A stretch of 34,507 nucleotides of DNA from Brevipalpus yothersi (lineage: Eukaryota > Arthropoda > Arachnida > Trombidiformes > Tenuipalpidae): positions 75,827 through 110,333 of the forward strand of contig QZCP01000118.1 in assembly GCA_003956705.1 (NCBI GenBank), read 5' to 3'. The position numbers were made by a program, and so were the translations under genes. Shown piece after piece: positions 23,451-33,940 of the stretch (its first letter is position 1; each line of letters begins with the position of its first letter). The notes beneath the pieces were generated by a model, which saw nothing but the letters and a program-made list of their open reading frames with translations, was not told where the DNA came from and ran no database searches.

Positions 23451-23498
<48 letters not shown>
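23451..23498. repeat. GA array with 18-bp periodic interruptions
   Basis: AAA interruptions start at 23462, 23480 and 23498, exactly 18 bp apart. The array is oriented opposite to the TC array at 23141-23188. Confidence 0.93.
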
Positions 23499-24082
23499 AA
23501 AGAAAACAAATCAAATTTAGAAATTTGGAATGCTTAACCCTTTGAATGGTCCTAATATACAGATATGTTTTGCAAGAAATTCTGGTGTGGGATTCAAAAT
23601 ATGCTATCTCATGTGACCAGTTCACATGCATCATTAGGAAGTCCTGCGGAGAGAGTTGTGACAATTTTTGGTGGGCGAACAAGAATTTAGTCAAATTTAT
23701 GCTAAAACATCCTTATTGCCTCTCATTTTTCGTTTTGCTTCTTACTTCCAACCTTCTAAACTTCTAGCTCAATTGATTATATCACCTTTCATCCAAGAAG
23801 TCAACATCAATCGGCACATGAAAACTATATTTTCATGGTTATCAGTTCCAATTCGATCCACTCACATGAACTGCATTTTCATTTATACGCCAATCGTCAA
23901 CAGTAGGTCTGTATAAGGGTATTTATATACATTCACATATAGAAATTCATGTAGTAGCTTGAAATAAGTTTCATGAGAAAATCTGTACAACATTCTATTG
24001 ATGATTCCACTCTGTAGGGCCCAGCCACCATGAGCGATCCAATCGCTTAGGGTGGCTAAAATCCCAAATCTGTTGGTGTTGG

Positions 24083-24083
<1 letters not shown>
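23499..24083. other. Unique block ending in a strong hairpin
   Basis: About 585 bp of AT-rich DNA with no recognisable frame. The final 70 bp carry the hairpin at 24023-24057, directly before a long CT array. Confidence 0.6.
24023..24057. other. Strong 35-nt hairpin
   Basis: AGCCACC (24023-24029) pairs with GGTGGCT (24051-24057). After one A-G mismatch, a T-A pair and a G-T pair, AGCGAT (24033-24038) pairs with ATCGCT (24042-24047) across the loop CCA. That is 15 pairs with one mismatch in 35 nt. GGG (24017-24019) and CCC (24063-24065) could extend it beyond an internal loop. It resembles no RNA family I can name: it lacks the histone 3' stem-loop sequence and is too short for a miRNA precursor or tRNA. 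It could be a structured RNA element, a paired binding site or chance. Confidence 0.6.

Positions 24084-24167
<84 letters not shown>
24084..24167. repeat. (CT)42 microsatellite
   Basis: Perfect CT array of 84 bp, the longest uninterrupted array in the window. It is followed by CCATCTATCTATCTC. Confidence 0.98.
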
Positions 24168-24170
<3 letters not shown>

Positions 24171-24408
24171 CCATCTATCTATCTCTCTGTAGTCCTTTTC
24201 ATCTATTCTGCTACTGACACCATCTCAGATCAGGATGTTGTTGCTGTTTGATGTCCTCTTTCTCTTTTATCTTCTTCTTTTCTATGCAAATCTAATTAGA
24301 AACGCAGATCAGTCAGTCCTTTTTGGGTGATAGAGAGAGGGGCTTAAAAGTCATCAATATATTCTCTCTCTCAACTGTATTTGATGATTGTTCATCTTGT
24401 CATGCTCA

Positions 24409-24615
24409 GGATGCTGCCTTCTTCTTTTTTGTTTGGCCACCAATGTTATTCATATCATAATGAGACGTTTTTTCCCTCTGCCTCATCTTCTTCTTCTTCT
24501 TCTTCTTCTTCTGCTTCTTCCTCTTCTCCCTTATCTCAGGGGATCTCAATCTTTTCGCTTTGTTTCTTGACGATGGACGTTTTTTTTTATTCCTTCCAGC
24601 ATCCGCCCAGCATCC
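24409..24615. promoter_or_regulatory. Trio of CAGCATCC-type octamers
   Basis: GGATGCTG at 24409-24416 and CAGCATCC at 24597-24604 and 24608-24615. The last two are in direct orientation, 11 bp apart start to start, about one helical turn. The word matches no factor site I can name; a regulatory role is inferred only from its excess in the window. Confidence 0.3.
24486..24512. repeat. (CTT)9 trinucleotide repeat
   Basis: Nine TCT/CTT units, followed by imperfect copies to about 24530. Confidence 0.93.
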
Positions 24616-25111
24616 AACTCAACAATCACTGCAAGTAGGATTTTTTACAGATTCTCAGGGGACAAGATAACTTGCTTAGTTGTGCTGGGAGTGAGAGGGA
24701 GAGAAAAAGAAAGAGAGAGATAGAGAGAGAGACAGATAGAATTTATCATGCTGCAATAAATTCAATGAATGATATATTCAAAATGTGAGTAGTAAAAAAA
24801 ATTTATATCCTCCAGATTCTTTCAGTTTCATCAAGTTCATTATTCTTTTTCATATTGTAGCAAAATATCTTGGTCACACATGAAAAGGCTTACGTTTTCC
24901 CTTCATATAGCTGTGGGATCAGATTGTAAGCCAGTCTATTTTAATCAACAGATTATACATATCTGATCTTTGCAGTACACTTTCTATGAGACGCTTCTGA
25001 TTGAAAGTCTTTTTATTGGGATTGAATATTCACGGATGTATGATCATTGTAAACTCGGTTTTTTTGAATCCACAATATTCCCACCTTAAATATATGCCCT
25101 CATCCCAGGGG

Positions 25112-25115
<4 letters not shown>

Positions 25116-25155
<40 letters not shown>
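25116..25155. repeat. (GA)20 microsatellite
   Basis: Perfect GA array of 40 bp with imperfect purine sequence continuing to about 25177. Confidence 0.97.
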
Positions 25156-25162
<7 letters not shown>

Positions 25163-25810
25163 GAATAGAAGAAAAAGGTATAAAAATTCTACTCTCTACT
25201 TCATCATGAGAATTTGAAAGAGATTCGAGGTGATAAAAGTGACCCAGAACATAGGAAATAGTGAACGATGAAAGTGATGATATGTGTGTGAGAGAGTGAG
25301 AGAGAGAGAGAGAAAGTAGCATATTCAAAAATTCATAAGTGGAAAGACGATACGTTATTTTTCTTACTTTTCACTCACTTTTCCAATTCCCAGGCGAAAA
25401 AGTTACTTTTTTCACATAGATTTTTCTCTCTCTCTCTCTTCCATGGAATTCAATATGTTCATATCCTGAGGGTCATCTTTTCTCAACCTTTCTCTCTCTG
25501 TTCCACTCACCTATGTCCTCTCCTTCAAGCAGCTCGAGCCCTGAGGCTATTTGACTTGGCCCTACACTTTGCTCCACTCTCTTTACCTTTCTTTCTTTCT
25601 CTCTCTCAGAGGTCTCATATTCGCAGTGAAAGTTGTCTCCACTTTTTCTCTCTCCAAAATTCTGATCCTCATGTTCAACCATGTAAACAGAAGCGTAAAA
25701 AAGGCGATTCCCAATAAGTGAAAAAGAGAGGAGCATCAACGTTCTAACGATCATCTCTTGGCAAGCGAAAGAAAAGATCATTGATAAGACATAAAGTTTG
25801 CTTGTTTTTC

Positions 25811-25813
<3 letters not shown>
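25156..25813. other. Non-coding spacer with minor GA and TC tracts
   Basis: Unique DNA with a TG-then-GA tract at about 25283-25315 and several pyrimidine-rich tracts between 25420 and 25660. The 102-codon minus-strand frame (25473-25781) is Lys/Glu/Arg-rich because of those tracts and is not recognised. Confidence 0.6.

Positions 25814-25884
<71 letters not shown>
25814..25884. repeat. (TC)35 microsatellite, left arm of an inverted pair
   Basis: Perfect TC array of 71 bp. It is paired with an opposite GA array 213 bp downstream. Confidence 0.98.
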
Positions 25885-25888
<4 letters not shown>

Positions 25889-26092
25889 GTCTCTCTCGTC
25901 CACCTCCTGTTCTGAATGTCCAACTCAAGTCCACTGTTTTTGCTTTGATTCCTTTTTTTCTCTCTCTGTCTTCATGTTCCAATGCGATGCTTATTACGAT
26001 TTTGAAGCAAGAATCAGCTAAGCAAAGGCAGCCTTCTGGTGTCTGTGTCCATCTCAATCACAGACCAATGTCCTGGATATCGGTTCGATTGG

Positions 26093-26097
<5 letters not shown>
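25885..26097. other. Spacer between inverted CT and GA arrays
   Basis: 213 bp of unique sequence with no stop in one + frame (part of the 124-codon frame 25798-26172). That frame is bounded on both sides by array-encoded Ser-Leu and Arg-Glu repeats. The spacer translation is not recognised. Confidence 0.6.

Positions 26098-26141
<44 letters not shown>
26098..26141. repeat. (GA)22 microsatellite, right arm of an inverted pair
   Basis: Perfect GA array of 44 bp, complementary in orientation to the array at 25814-25884. Confidence 0.98.
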
Positions 26142-26145
<4 letters not shown>

Positions 26146-29018
26146 AGCTTGTCATTCAATCCATGTCCATGATTAACTGTCAGATTGGCCACTACTTGAT
26201 GCTGGGGGAACATAAGAAGATGTACTTGATTTTCTCTTTTTTTCTTCCTCTTAATCAGGCCTGGATGAGTGATGTCAACAGATATGGTATAGATGAGGTC
26301 ACTTTAATGCGCTTCGGTCTGGTGTTCACTTGTGAAGCTCAAAAATCATTATGTACTTTGAGTAAACTTGATTCAAGTGACAATCACAATTTTTTTTTTC
26401 TCTCTCTCTCTCTCTTTCTTTCTTCTGGGTGCTGATTTGGATCAGAATTTCTCTCTCTTGGGCTATCCTGATCAGATGAAGACACGTTGAACATACACAC
26501 ATACACACACTTGGCTTATGATGTCTTCACTAACATTCGAAGCGACAGCTAATCGTGTAACTTGCGACTTTTGAGTGGCCACCGAAAATGCTTATTAGAG
26601 AGTGTATTTTGTTGGAAAATGAAGATGATGATAAAAATCTGGAGAAGTCTAGGTTTTAGTATACACTTTTCAGTGAATTTTGATTCAACATTCTGATTAT
26701 GATTAATTTCACTTGTTTTTATGCTGGTTAGTTTGGCGGTGAAAGGAAAGAAAGAAATATCATACACCATGACCAAGTGCTTTATTAAAATTGAAATTTG
26801 ATTCTTTTCCCCCTGCAAAATCAGGCTGATTTATCTTGAAAATTTTCATCCATGAATTTATCTCGAGCTGCATCAATAATGATCAGTCTTTCAGGTCATT
26901 CGCCCGAGCTTTCTTCTTTATCATCGAAATTGAACAAGTTTTTCTGGACACAAGACTCCAGAGTTACAAATCACAAAAATTTTCTTCACTAATAATCTTG
27001 ATCTTTTCCAAAAAATTTTCGCACTCTTCACCCAAGATCTAGATGATTTCATGATTTCTGCTTGAAAGTTCTGATAAAAAATATATCTACACAGCATCAT
27101 ACTCAAATATCATTCTCGTTCAATGTTAGTCTTTCAATAGATAGTGTTCCATCTCATTGGATTCTGGTCACGATCATGGTGTTCATCAATAACTGTAGAT
27201 CGATTTTACCAGCACATTCAAATGAATATTCTTTTTACTACTTCTAACGAAAATATTACCAATCGCATGCCGAGATGCTGATTTTGTTTTGCTGTTTCTT
27301 CTTCGTCCTCATGAATCTTTGCCCCCATGAACACCAATATCGAATTGAAACTTGCACCGATTTCATTGGTGTCTCGTGTGCCATGAAACTGTCTCTCACT
27401 CATATTTTGTTGGAAAATATTATTCCATATTTTCGTCTCCATGACATGAAATAGAATCATATCCTCTAGTAGTTCATGATTTTATGAGCTGCCTCTTTTT
27501 TTACTTCTCTTCTTCCAAGCTTCCTCTCCTTCTGCCTAGAGTTTCGCCTCTTTGCTGACAATTTTGCTTGGATATTCCCGGCAGAATATGAAATACAAAC
27601 TCTTGTCATCATGAACTATCTTGGAGATGACAAGTAAATTTTGTCCTGTATACTGATTTTTGGTGGAGAATATTTTTTCTTCCACTCCTCATGTATATAC
27701 AGTGCTCTCACTTGAATACCGAATCAGTCAAAATTCAGTTAAATAAATAACGAATAGTCGATCTTATTCGTTCATTCTTCAATAACGTTGTCAATCTAGT
27801 CGATGAATATTTTTTACTCTCTCTCTTTCTTTCTCTTTCTCCACCATTTTGCTCCATAAAAAACGAAAAAAAGAGAAAGAAGATGGAGAAGATGAAAAAA
27901 TAGCTTGTCGCATCAAGATAGCAACTTGAATTACTTCCGATTCTTAAATAACGTGACAGCAAACCTTCCAAATTTCATTCACCATATTTTCTCACTTGAT
28001 CCTTCGTTATGAGCCCAACGTGAAGCTATATGTCAAACTTTTACTGTCTCTCTCTCTCTCTCTCTTACCCTGTGAAAAAACATTCTATTCAACTCTTGTG
28101 AGCTCAAGAACTTCATCCCACAAGTACACAGACGATTTTGAATGGATTCAAAGAGGACAATGTGTCTGTAGTTACTTTTGGCAAGTTTGGATCCTAAAAT
28201 TTTGCGGGAAAGTTTACTTGAACCGTATATTTAGGACCCAAATAAAACTTGATCAATGGATCGGTGTTTACAAATATCAATCACTAGCACGTTGCTACCC
28301 TTTTCTTACGATGAGTACTTTACGCATTGAGTTTCGCCCGATTCATGAAAGTTTCTTTTGTGATGATCAGAGTCAAACGGAATTCATTTTTGAATCCACT
28401 TGAATTACTGAGTTTGGCAAATATGTAGCATATGAGAAAGTTTCCCTTCTGTTCATTCACTTTGACAAAGTCAGCAGTTTTTCGGTGGCAATTTTGCATA
28501 CTATTTTGCCTCTGTGTTGTGTTACTTAATCAGTAAGTAAACATCTCTCTTTCAACAGCCATTGTGGCCATGATTAAGAATGGTAAATCAGGAGTAAACA
28601 GTGAAGACAATGAGAGAAGATGGAAAAGAATATATGGCTTATACGGTATATACACGCACGTATGCTTTATACATATAAATATGCACCATGATCACATAAT
28701 GGCCATAAGAGGGTAAAGAAAAGTTCTGAAGATGAGTATAATAGACAGAGATTATACTAAGAAGAAGAGGTCCACAGGATTCCGTTAGCTTCCTCATCTT
28801 GAACATCATCTCTACTTTCGCCTGTGTATGAATCTTCTCATCATACAGCTGAATAGATGGATGAGAGAGAGAGAAAAATTTTCTCTCTTACTCTAGCCAA
28901 CTGGCAGCCTGATATTCCTTCACCCAATGCTAGTAGTAATAGTAGCATCAGTCAAGCACCCAGCAATCATCATGGGTATTAAGTGTTCACTTGAATGTTG
29001 ACGACGCATCTCAGCAAT

Positions 29019-29021
<3 letters not shown>
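26142..29021. other. AT-rich non-coding block, 2.9 kb
   Basis: Unique DNA with T10 followed by TC at 26390-26415, a (TC)9 at 28047-28065, TGGCCA at 26186, 26576, 28565 and 28700, and CACTTGA/TCAAGTG words at 26373, 27709, 27993, 28397 and 28988. The longest frame (27996-28403, 135 codons) has no recognisable domain. A TAG-repeat tract lies near 28929-28945. No exon is supported. Confidence 0.55.
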
Positions 29022-29085
<64 letters not shown>

Positions 29086-29149
29086 TTGAAAAGTTCTGAA
29101 TCCAAGAGCAAACTTTCCATGCTTCCAAAGTAACACTGGCACCACTTGA
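27709..29149. promoter_or_regulatory. Candidate homotypic cluster of NK-2-type sites
   Basis: Five CACTTGA words start at 27709, 27993, 28397, 28988 and 29143, all in the same orientation. About 0.2 would be expected in 1.44 kb from base composition. TCAAGTG is the established core recognised by NK-2 class homeodomain proteins (vnd, tinman, Nkx2 types). Four more copies lie between 26373 and 32945. An enhancer function is inferred, not shown. Confidence 0.33.
29022..29082. repeat. (AG)30 microsatellite
   Basis: Perfect AG array of 61 bp. It lies between two CACTTGA words (28988 and 29143). Confidence 0.98.
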
Positions 29150-30201
29150 AACTCTTCTACATGGCCAAAGCTCTTCTCTTTCTCTTCTCATCTTCTTATT
29201 TGTATTCTATATCAGCTTCTCGATGCCATCAAAATCCATCATACTAAGATTTCCTCCATCATCTGTGTGAGTTTGTTTATATATATACATATGTGTATAT
29301 GAGAATGCTTGGTAGAGACTTTTTCAAATTTGCTTTTCAGATAATCGAGATTAGGGCATTCTCTACTCTCTCTCTCTCTCTCACCCATCATCTTGTGAAG
29401 AATAAGTTTATACATACTGGCAGTTCTCTGTATTGTCTAGAGCCACCCACAATTGGCATCTCAAGTATGGTAGCGAATGGTAGTAGAATACTCAGCCTCT
29501 TTGCTCTCCAATGATCAAATAGAGGAAGTGATGAAAGGCTCAACGAATGAACTTTAACCTCTCGTATATATCGTCAAGAACTTATATTCCATGAAAATCA
29601 AACGGGATCAAAGAGGAAAAGAGAACATGGAATAGGATGATGATGAAGATTGAAGAGGATCAAAATTCTCATCACGCACTGATGACCCATGCTAATATGA
29701 TGAAATCTCTTTCTTTCCCTTCCACTAACTTGATATCATCTTCATCTGAATCCAATGAAAAGGGCTTCAATCATCAACCACTGCTAAATGAATACCAGCA
29801 GTCGAATCATCTTGAGCTTGTGGCAATCGATTTCTCATGTCTCCAGTCCACCTTATTCAATCCCATTTGAGAGTGAACACAATTTATGATCTAATCTCGT
29901 CTATCTTCCACATCGTCCTACTGATGCTCTCTGATACATGATCTTTCTTTCTTTCTTCCTCATCATGAATCGAAATCTCATGCAGACTCGGCAAAGATGA
30001 ACAGCAGATTGAACTTGTTCCATAGGAGAGAAGGAAAAAAATGTATGGCCAAAAAAGATGAGGATGAAAAGAGGCGAGTGTAGACTATTAATGAGGCGAA
30101 TGATCAAGAAGCCTTGTGCTCATCACTCGCTTGTCTCCTTCAGGCCTTTGTATTCACATTTTTCGCTCTCTATCTCGTCATCCTTCATCCTTCATCCTCC
30201 T
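29083..30201. other. Non-coding block
   Basis: Unique DNA with a short TC run near 29367-29383, TGGCCA at 29162 and 30046, and many TGATGA/CATCAT words. Four frames of 66-83 codons have no recognisable content. Confidence 0.6.

Positions 30202-30241
<40 letters not shown>
30202..30241. repeat. TC microsatellite with one interruption
   Basis: TC from 30202 to 30228, a TT interruption, then TC to 30241. It is followed by CAGCATCC at 30255. Confidence 0.95.
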
Positions 30242-30242
<1 letters not shown>

Positions 30243-30738
30243 ACTCCAGTTTCACAGCATCCAGCATTCTGGAGAGGGAATAAGATTGAGTAATTACAGG
30301 ATGATCTGACTTTCCTCTCTTTTAAGAGCATTGCTTGTCATTCGCAGAGGAGATGATATACCTGAAAAGATGTAGATGTACCAAAGAGAGCGAGAGAGAG
30401 AGAGAGAAAAGTTTTGCTCCTTCTTTTTATTCCTCTTCTTCTTTTTCTTCATCCATTTATATATACATCTTGCTTGATAACGGGTGACAATCGAGTGATG
30501 TATTTATGGTTACCCAATTGACAGGTATAATTATTATTAACTTGACTTGATCACAGCATTTTAGGCACAGTTTAGCAGTAATTTCCACTGAAATGGGAAA
30601 GTTCATCAAGCATCATTGACCACGGGATATCTTGTTCAGGCCCTCTGATTAGAAATGTGGAATTGCGAAAAGCCCCAGCATTTCATATTAACTCAAATTC
30701 ACATGAAACTGATTCCGTTCTGAATCATCTTACCTCTC

Positions 30739-30741
<3 letters not shown>
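30242..30741. other. Non-coding spacer
   Basis: Contains CAGCATCC at 30255, a short GA run at about 30388-30407 and TTC-rich sequence at 30420-30455. No gene is visible. Confidence 0.6.

Positions 30742-30813
<72 letters not shown>
30742..30813. repeat. (TC)36 microsatellite
   Basis: Perfect TC array of 72 bp. Confidence 0.98.
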
Positions 30814-30816
<3 letters not shown>

Positions 30817-31203
30817 TGAATTTTTTTCCTTTAATCATCATCTGGCAGTACTACTACTTTTTTTTCTTTTTCTTCTACATCATCTCACTTACTTTGGCAT
30901 AAAATAAGCCGGTATCTTGTCTCCTCTTTCTACCATCATAACCACCTTGTATGCAGAGGAAGAAAGAACACATGATAGTATACTTGTATATATATATATT
31001 GAGAAATGCCCCACAGATATAGTCAAAAAGTTTCCAGCTGCTTTTTCCTCCTCACTTCATCATTCAATCAGCAGATGAACTCAATATTTGAGTCAATAAG
31101 TAAATGAGAAAGATGATGCACGCACGCTTACCTGTAATCATGGTGCTGATGATGATCGGTATTAAAAGGGATGTAAAATTTTCTCCGTTCAAGCTAAAAT
31201 GAA

Positions 31204-31235
31204 GGAAGAAGAAGAAGAAGAAAAAGAAGAAGAAA
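31204..31235. repeat. (GAA)n trinucleotide tract
   Basis: About nine GAA-type units with one AAAAA interruption. Confidence 0.88.
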
Positions 31236-31794
31236 AACGAAAGTAAATGAAAACACTTTTGAGGTAGTGAAATGATAATAATCAGATGATTTTTGAGGAT
31301 TAAAATTATTCTGCCAATCGATCATAACTCTACTGACTTGTAGTTGTTTTTCAAATTATTTTTCCAAAGCATCTTTCAACCCTTTTTTTATCTTTCTTTC
31401 TTCCTATTTTGTCTACCATTTTTCATTCTAATAGCAAATGAAATGATAATGGTATATAAGTTGCCTATAGCATCATAGCCAAAGTTGGATGAACGAAAGG
31501 ATTGCATGATAATAATTTGAAAGCTCACTTTCGGACATGGAATATCATCAGTATTCTACCTATAAATATTGCAATTTGGATGAAAATTTCCACTTAATCA
31601 TTGATTAATGGCTTCTGTCTCTTTTTCTCTTTTTTTCTTTCTTGTTGAAGATGTCAGTAGCGGACATTCATCAAGGCAAAATGATCCTCATCACTCGGGA
31701 ATGCTGTACTCTCTCTCTTCCTCTTTCTTTCATCCCCTTGAAATGGATGTGTCTGTTGATCGGTTATAATTACTACACCTCTTCCATCGTATCA

Positions 31795-31818
31795 ATGTGT
31801 GTGCCTGTGAGTGTGTGA
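31795..31818. repeat. Imperfect (TG)n tract
   Basis: TG-rich tract with CC and A interruptions. It is complementary in orientation to the CA tract that starts about 67 bp downstream. Confidence 0.8.
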
Positions 31819-31884
31819 ATCAGAAACCGCCATTCGGAACGAAAACTTTGATCATCTTCAATTCATGCTCATATCCATCACTCA

Positions 31885-31920
31885 AACACACACACACATA
31901 CACATACACAAATAAACACA
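31885..31920. repeat. Imperfect (CA)n tract
   Basis: CA repeat with ATA interruptions, giving repeated CATACACA units. Confidence 0.9.
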
Positions 31921-32051
31921 CTGAACCGTATCTTTTGAATTCATCTTCATGATGATATTTTGGATATGATCTTGACCGCTGCCGATGGCTTTGTGAATTG
32001 ATGGGAGAGAGGGAAAGTAAGAATGGTTGCCAAATGGAAAGGCTTGAAGAA

Positions 32052-32072
32052 CACACACACATACATACACAC
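32052..32072. repeat. Imperfect (CA)n tract
   Basis: CA repeat with the same ATA-type interruptions as the tract at 31885. Confidence 0.88.
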
Positions 32073-32619
32073 AGCAATCGAATGATGTTGTGAGAGGCCA
32101 CATTGATACGGTAGAGATGAGTAGTTATCGATTATCCGAAACCAGGATGACCGGAGGATGCTGACTGTCACCATGCATAGAAAGAGAAAGAGAGAGAGAG
32201 GTGAAAGGCATTTAAGAGTTGATGCTCTCTTTTGGCTCATACACTTTTTATCGAGTGTGAATCGCAATATTTGAATGATGGAAAGCATTTTAACCCGATC
32301 ATTAGAGAGGAAGAGAGAGAAAACATTCTCGAATCAAATTTTTCATCTTCATTGCTCATTCACTCTCCATCTTTCTCTCATGCTTGCCTACCAACTACAT
32401 GTTGGATGGACATTCGGTTTCATGGTATGCGAATTTTTATTAAGACCGTTCTGATCGAGTCGCAGTCCAGTTCACTTGACGTTCTTGTGTTCTGGTGATT
32501 GAGATGGCCAAGATGTTGAGAAAATGATGATAGTGAACAGTGAATGTGAAATGGCTTCAAGCGATCCCCCTTCTTTACATGTGGTTAGATGTGAAGATGC
32601 TGAGTGTGCAGCGATGCTA

Positions 32620-32639
32620 CAAGATGTGGCCACATCTTG
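32620..32639. repeat. Perfect 20-bp palindrome with flanking direct repeats
   Basis: CAAGATGTGG followed at once by its exact reverse complement CCACATCTTG. The direct repeat GCGATGCT lies on each side (32611-32618 and 32639-32646). About 0.03 perfect 20-bp palindromes are expected in a window this size. It could be a dimeric protein-binding site or a cruciform; it lies inside a 73-codon frame that I do not recognise. Confidence 0.85.
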
Positions 32640-33411
32640 CGATGCTTCTCATATCAAAAATCATACTATTTTATCGCCTCAAACGAGCCTGATCTTGTCA
32701 AATTATATCATAATTTCATCACTTGATGCTCATGAACTTTTCTAAAAGAGGGGAGAGAGAGAGAAAGAATATTTCGAAATCGAGAAGTGGATGATTTTTT
32801 TTCACTTTTCATTTTTTTTAAAAACTTGTTGTTCTTTTTTCCTCTCAATTTAATTTCAATCATGTTTGATTCCAAAATAGACTGATCTTTGACTTTCATC
32901 ATCGAAAATCGATCAAATTTAAGCTCAATTCAAGCTTTTCAAGTGAGATTGACAAGCGTTTCGTTCAGCAAGTATTGAGAAACAAAATGTTGTAACTTTT
33001 ACTACTCTCACTTTTGGGATGTAATTGAAATGATATGATTCTGTTAACCAAGAGAAAAGAAGATGCACCAAGAAGGTTCATAAAGATTCTGAAAATATAT
33101 AGTGTGTAGTATCATGATGATGCGGCCCTTGCGGAATTGGAGCCGAAATTTTGCTTCAATTTATGAGCTATACAACATGAGCTAATGTGTTTTGAGATGA
33201 AAAAAATTTTTAGATCAAAGATCCTTCCAAATTTTTTTCCATTCAGCATCCTTGCAGAACTCACAGTCCATTTATTCATCTCTCTCTTGATCTTGGCCAT
33301 TTCTCATCGCTTTCCTCTGATATGAAAGATGGAAGATACTCGTGTGAGGCGAATGAAAAATATTTTTTAAATCATTGCAAATTTTTTTCCCACTCACAGC
33401 ATCCTTCATAT

Positions 33412-33424
33412 ACACACACACACA
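33412..33424. repeat. (AC)6 microsatellite
   Basis: Short perfect AC array eight bases after a CAGCATCC word. Confidence 0.9.
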
Positions 33425-33880
33425 TGATCTCTCTCATTAGTGGAAGAGTTTTGTTAATCCATCTTGTCTTTTGGCCACATCCTCATCTCTTTTTCCTCTT
33501 TCTCCTCATCTTTCTTAGCATCTTTGCTCATACATTTTTGGACCTCTATTTTTTGTCCATATCATTTCGCTCTCTGTTTTTCTCTTGCTTTACTTCTTTT
33601 TTCCCAGCCATTTTGAGCCATACTAATTAGTCGAGTATAAAAATTGTTTATCTTCATAACTAATTATGATCCGATCTGGTTTGTCTCATATGCATATCAT
33701 TACTTTTGAAGCCTCCAAATCGCCTGGATCATTCGGAATGACATTCAACACATGATGAAAACGATATGCTTGTGACGATGCGAGACAAAGTATCTTGTTC
33801 ATGTAAGGAAAGAGCAGCATCCTTAACGGTAAAACTGGGAAATGGCTTGTGAGATCTCTCAAAATGTGAAACTTCCCTGA

Positions 33881-33883
<3 letters not shown>

Positions 33884-33934
<51 letters not shown>
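33884..33934. repeat. (TC)25 microsatellite
   Basis: Perfect TC array of 51 bp followed by TTCTCT and AATCGATT. Confidence 0.98.

Positions 33935-33940
<6 letters not shown>

Larger units (their letters stand above)
24168..25115. other. Non-coding block with CAGCATCC trio and CTT repeat
   Basis: Unique DNA with a CTT-type trinucleotide repeat, an octamer ATGCAAAT at 24284, TGGCCA at 24434 and three CAGCATCC/GGATGCTG words. A short GA tract lies near 24697-24732. Frames here are Ser/Leu-rich because of the CTT repeat. Confidence 0.6.
30814..33883. other. Non-coding block with palindrome and short tracts, 3.1 kb
   Basis: Unique AT-rich DNA with a (TA)6 tract at 30987-30999, a GAA tract at about 31204-31235, TG and CA tracts at 31795-32074, a 20-bp palindrome at 32620, CACTTGA/TCAAGTG at 32473, 32720 and 32939, and CAGCATCC/GGATGCTG at 32156, 33244, 33397 and 33815. 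Sequence from about 33475 to 33605 is strongly pyrimidine-rich. No frame encodes a recognised protein. Confidence 0.55.

Noticed and set aside
31260..31267. let-7 seed TGAGGTAG
   Set aside because: Identity stops right after the seed and the flanks cannot fold into a let-7 precursor.
32524..32745. 73-codon frame containing the 20-bp palindrome
   Set aside because: No recognisable protein. The palindrome and repeated GATGCT explain part of the frame, and its length is expected by chance.
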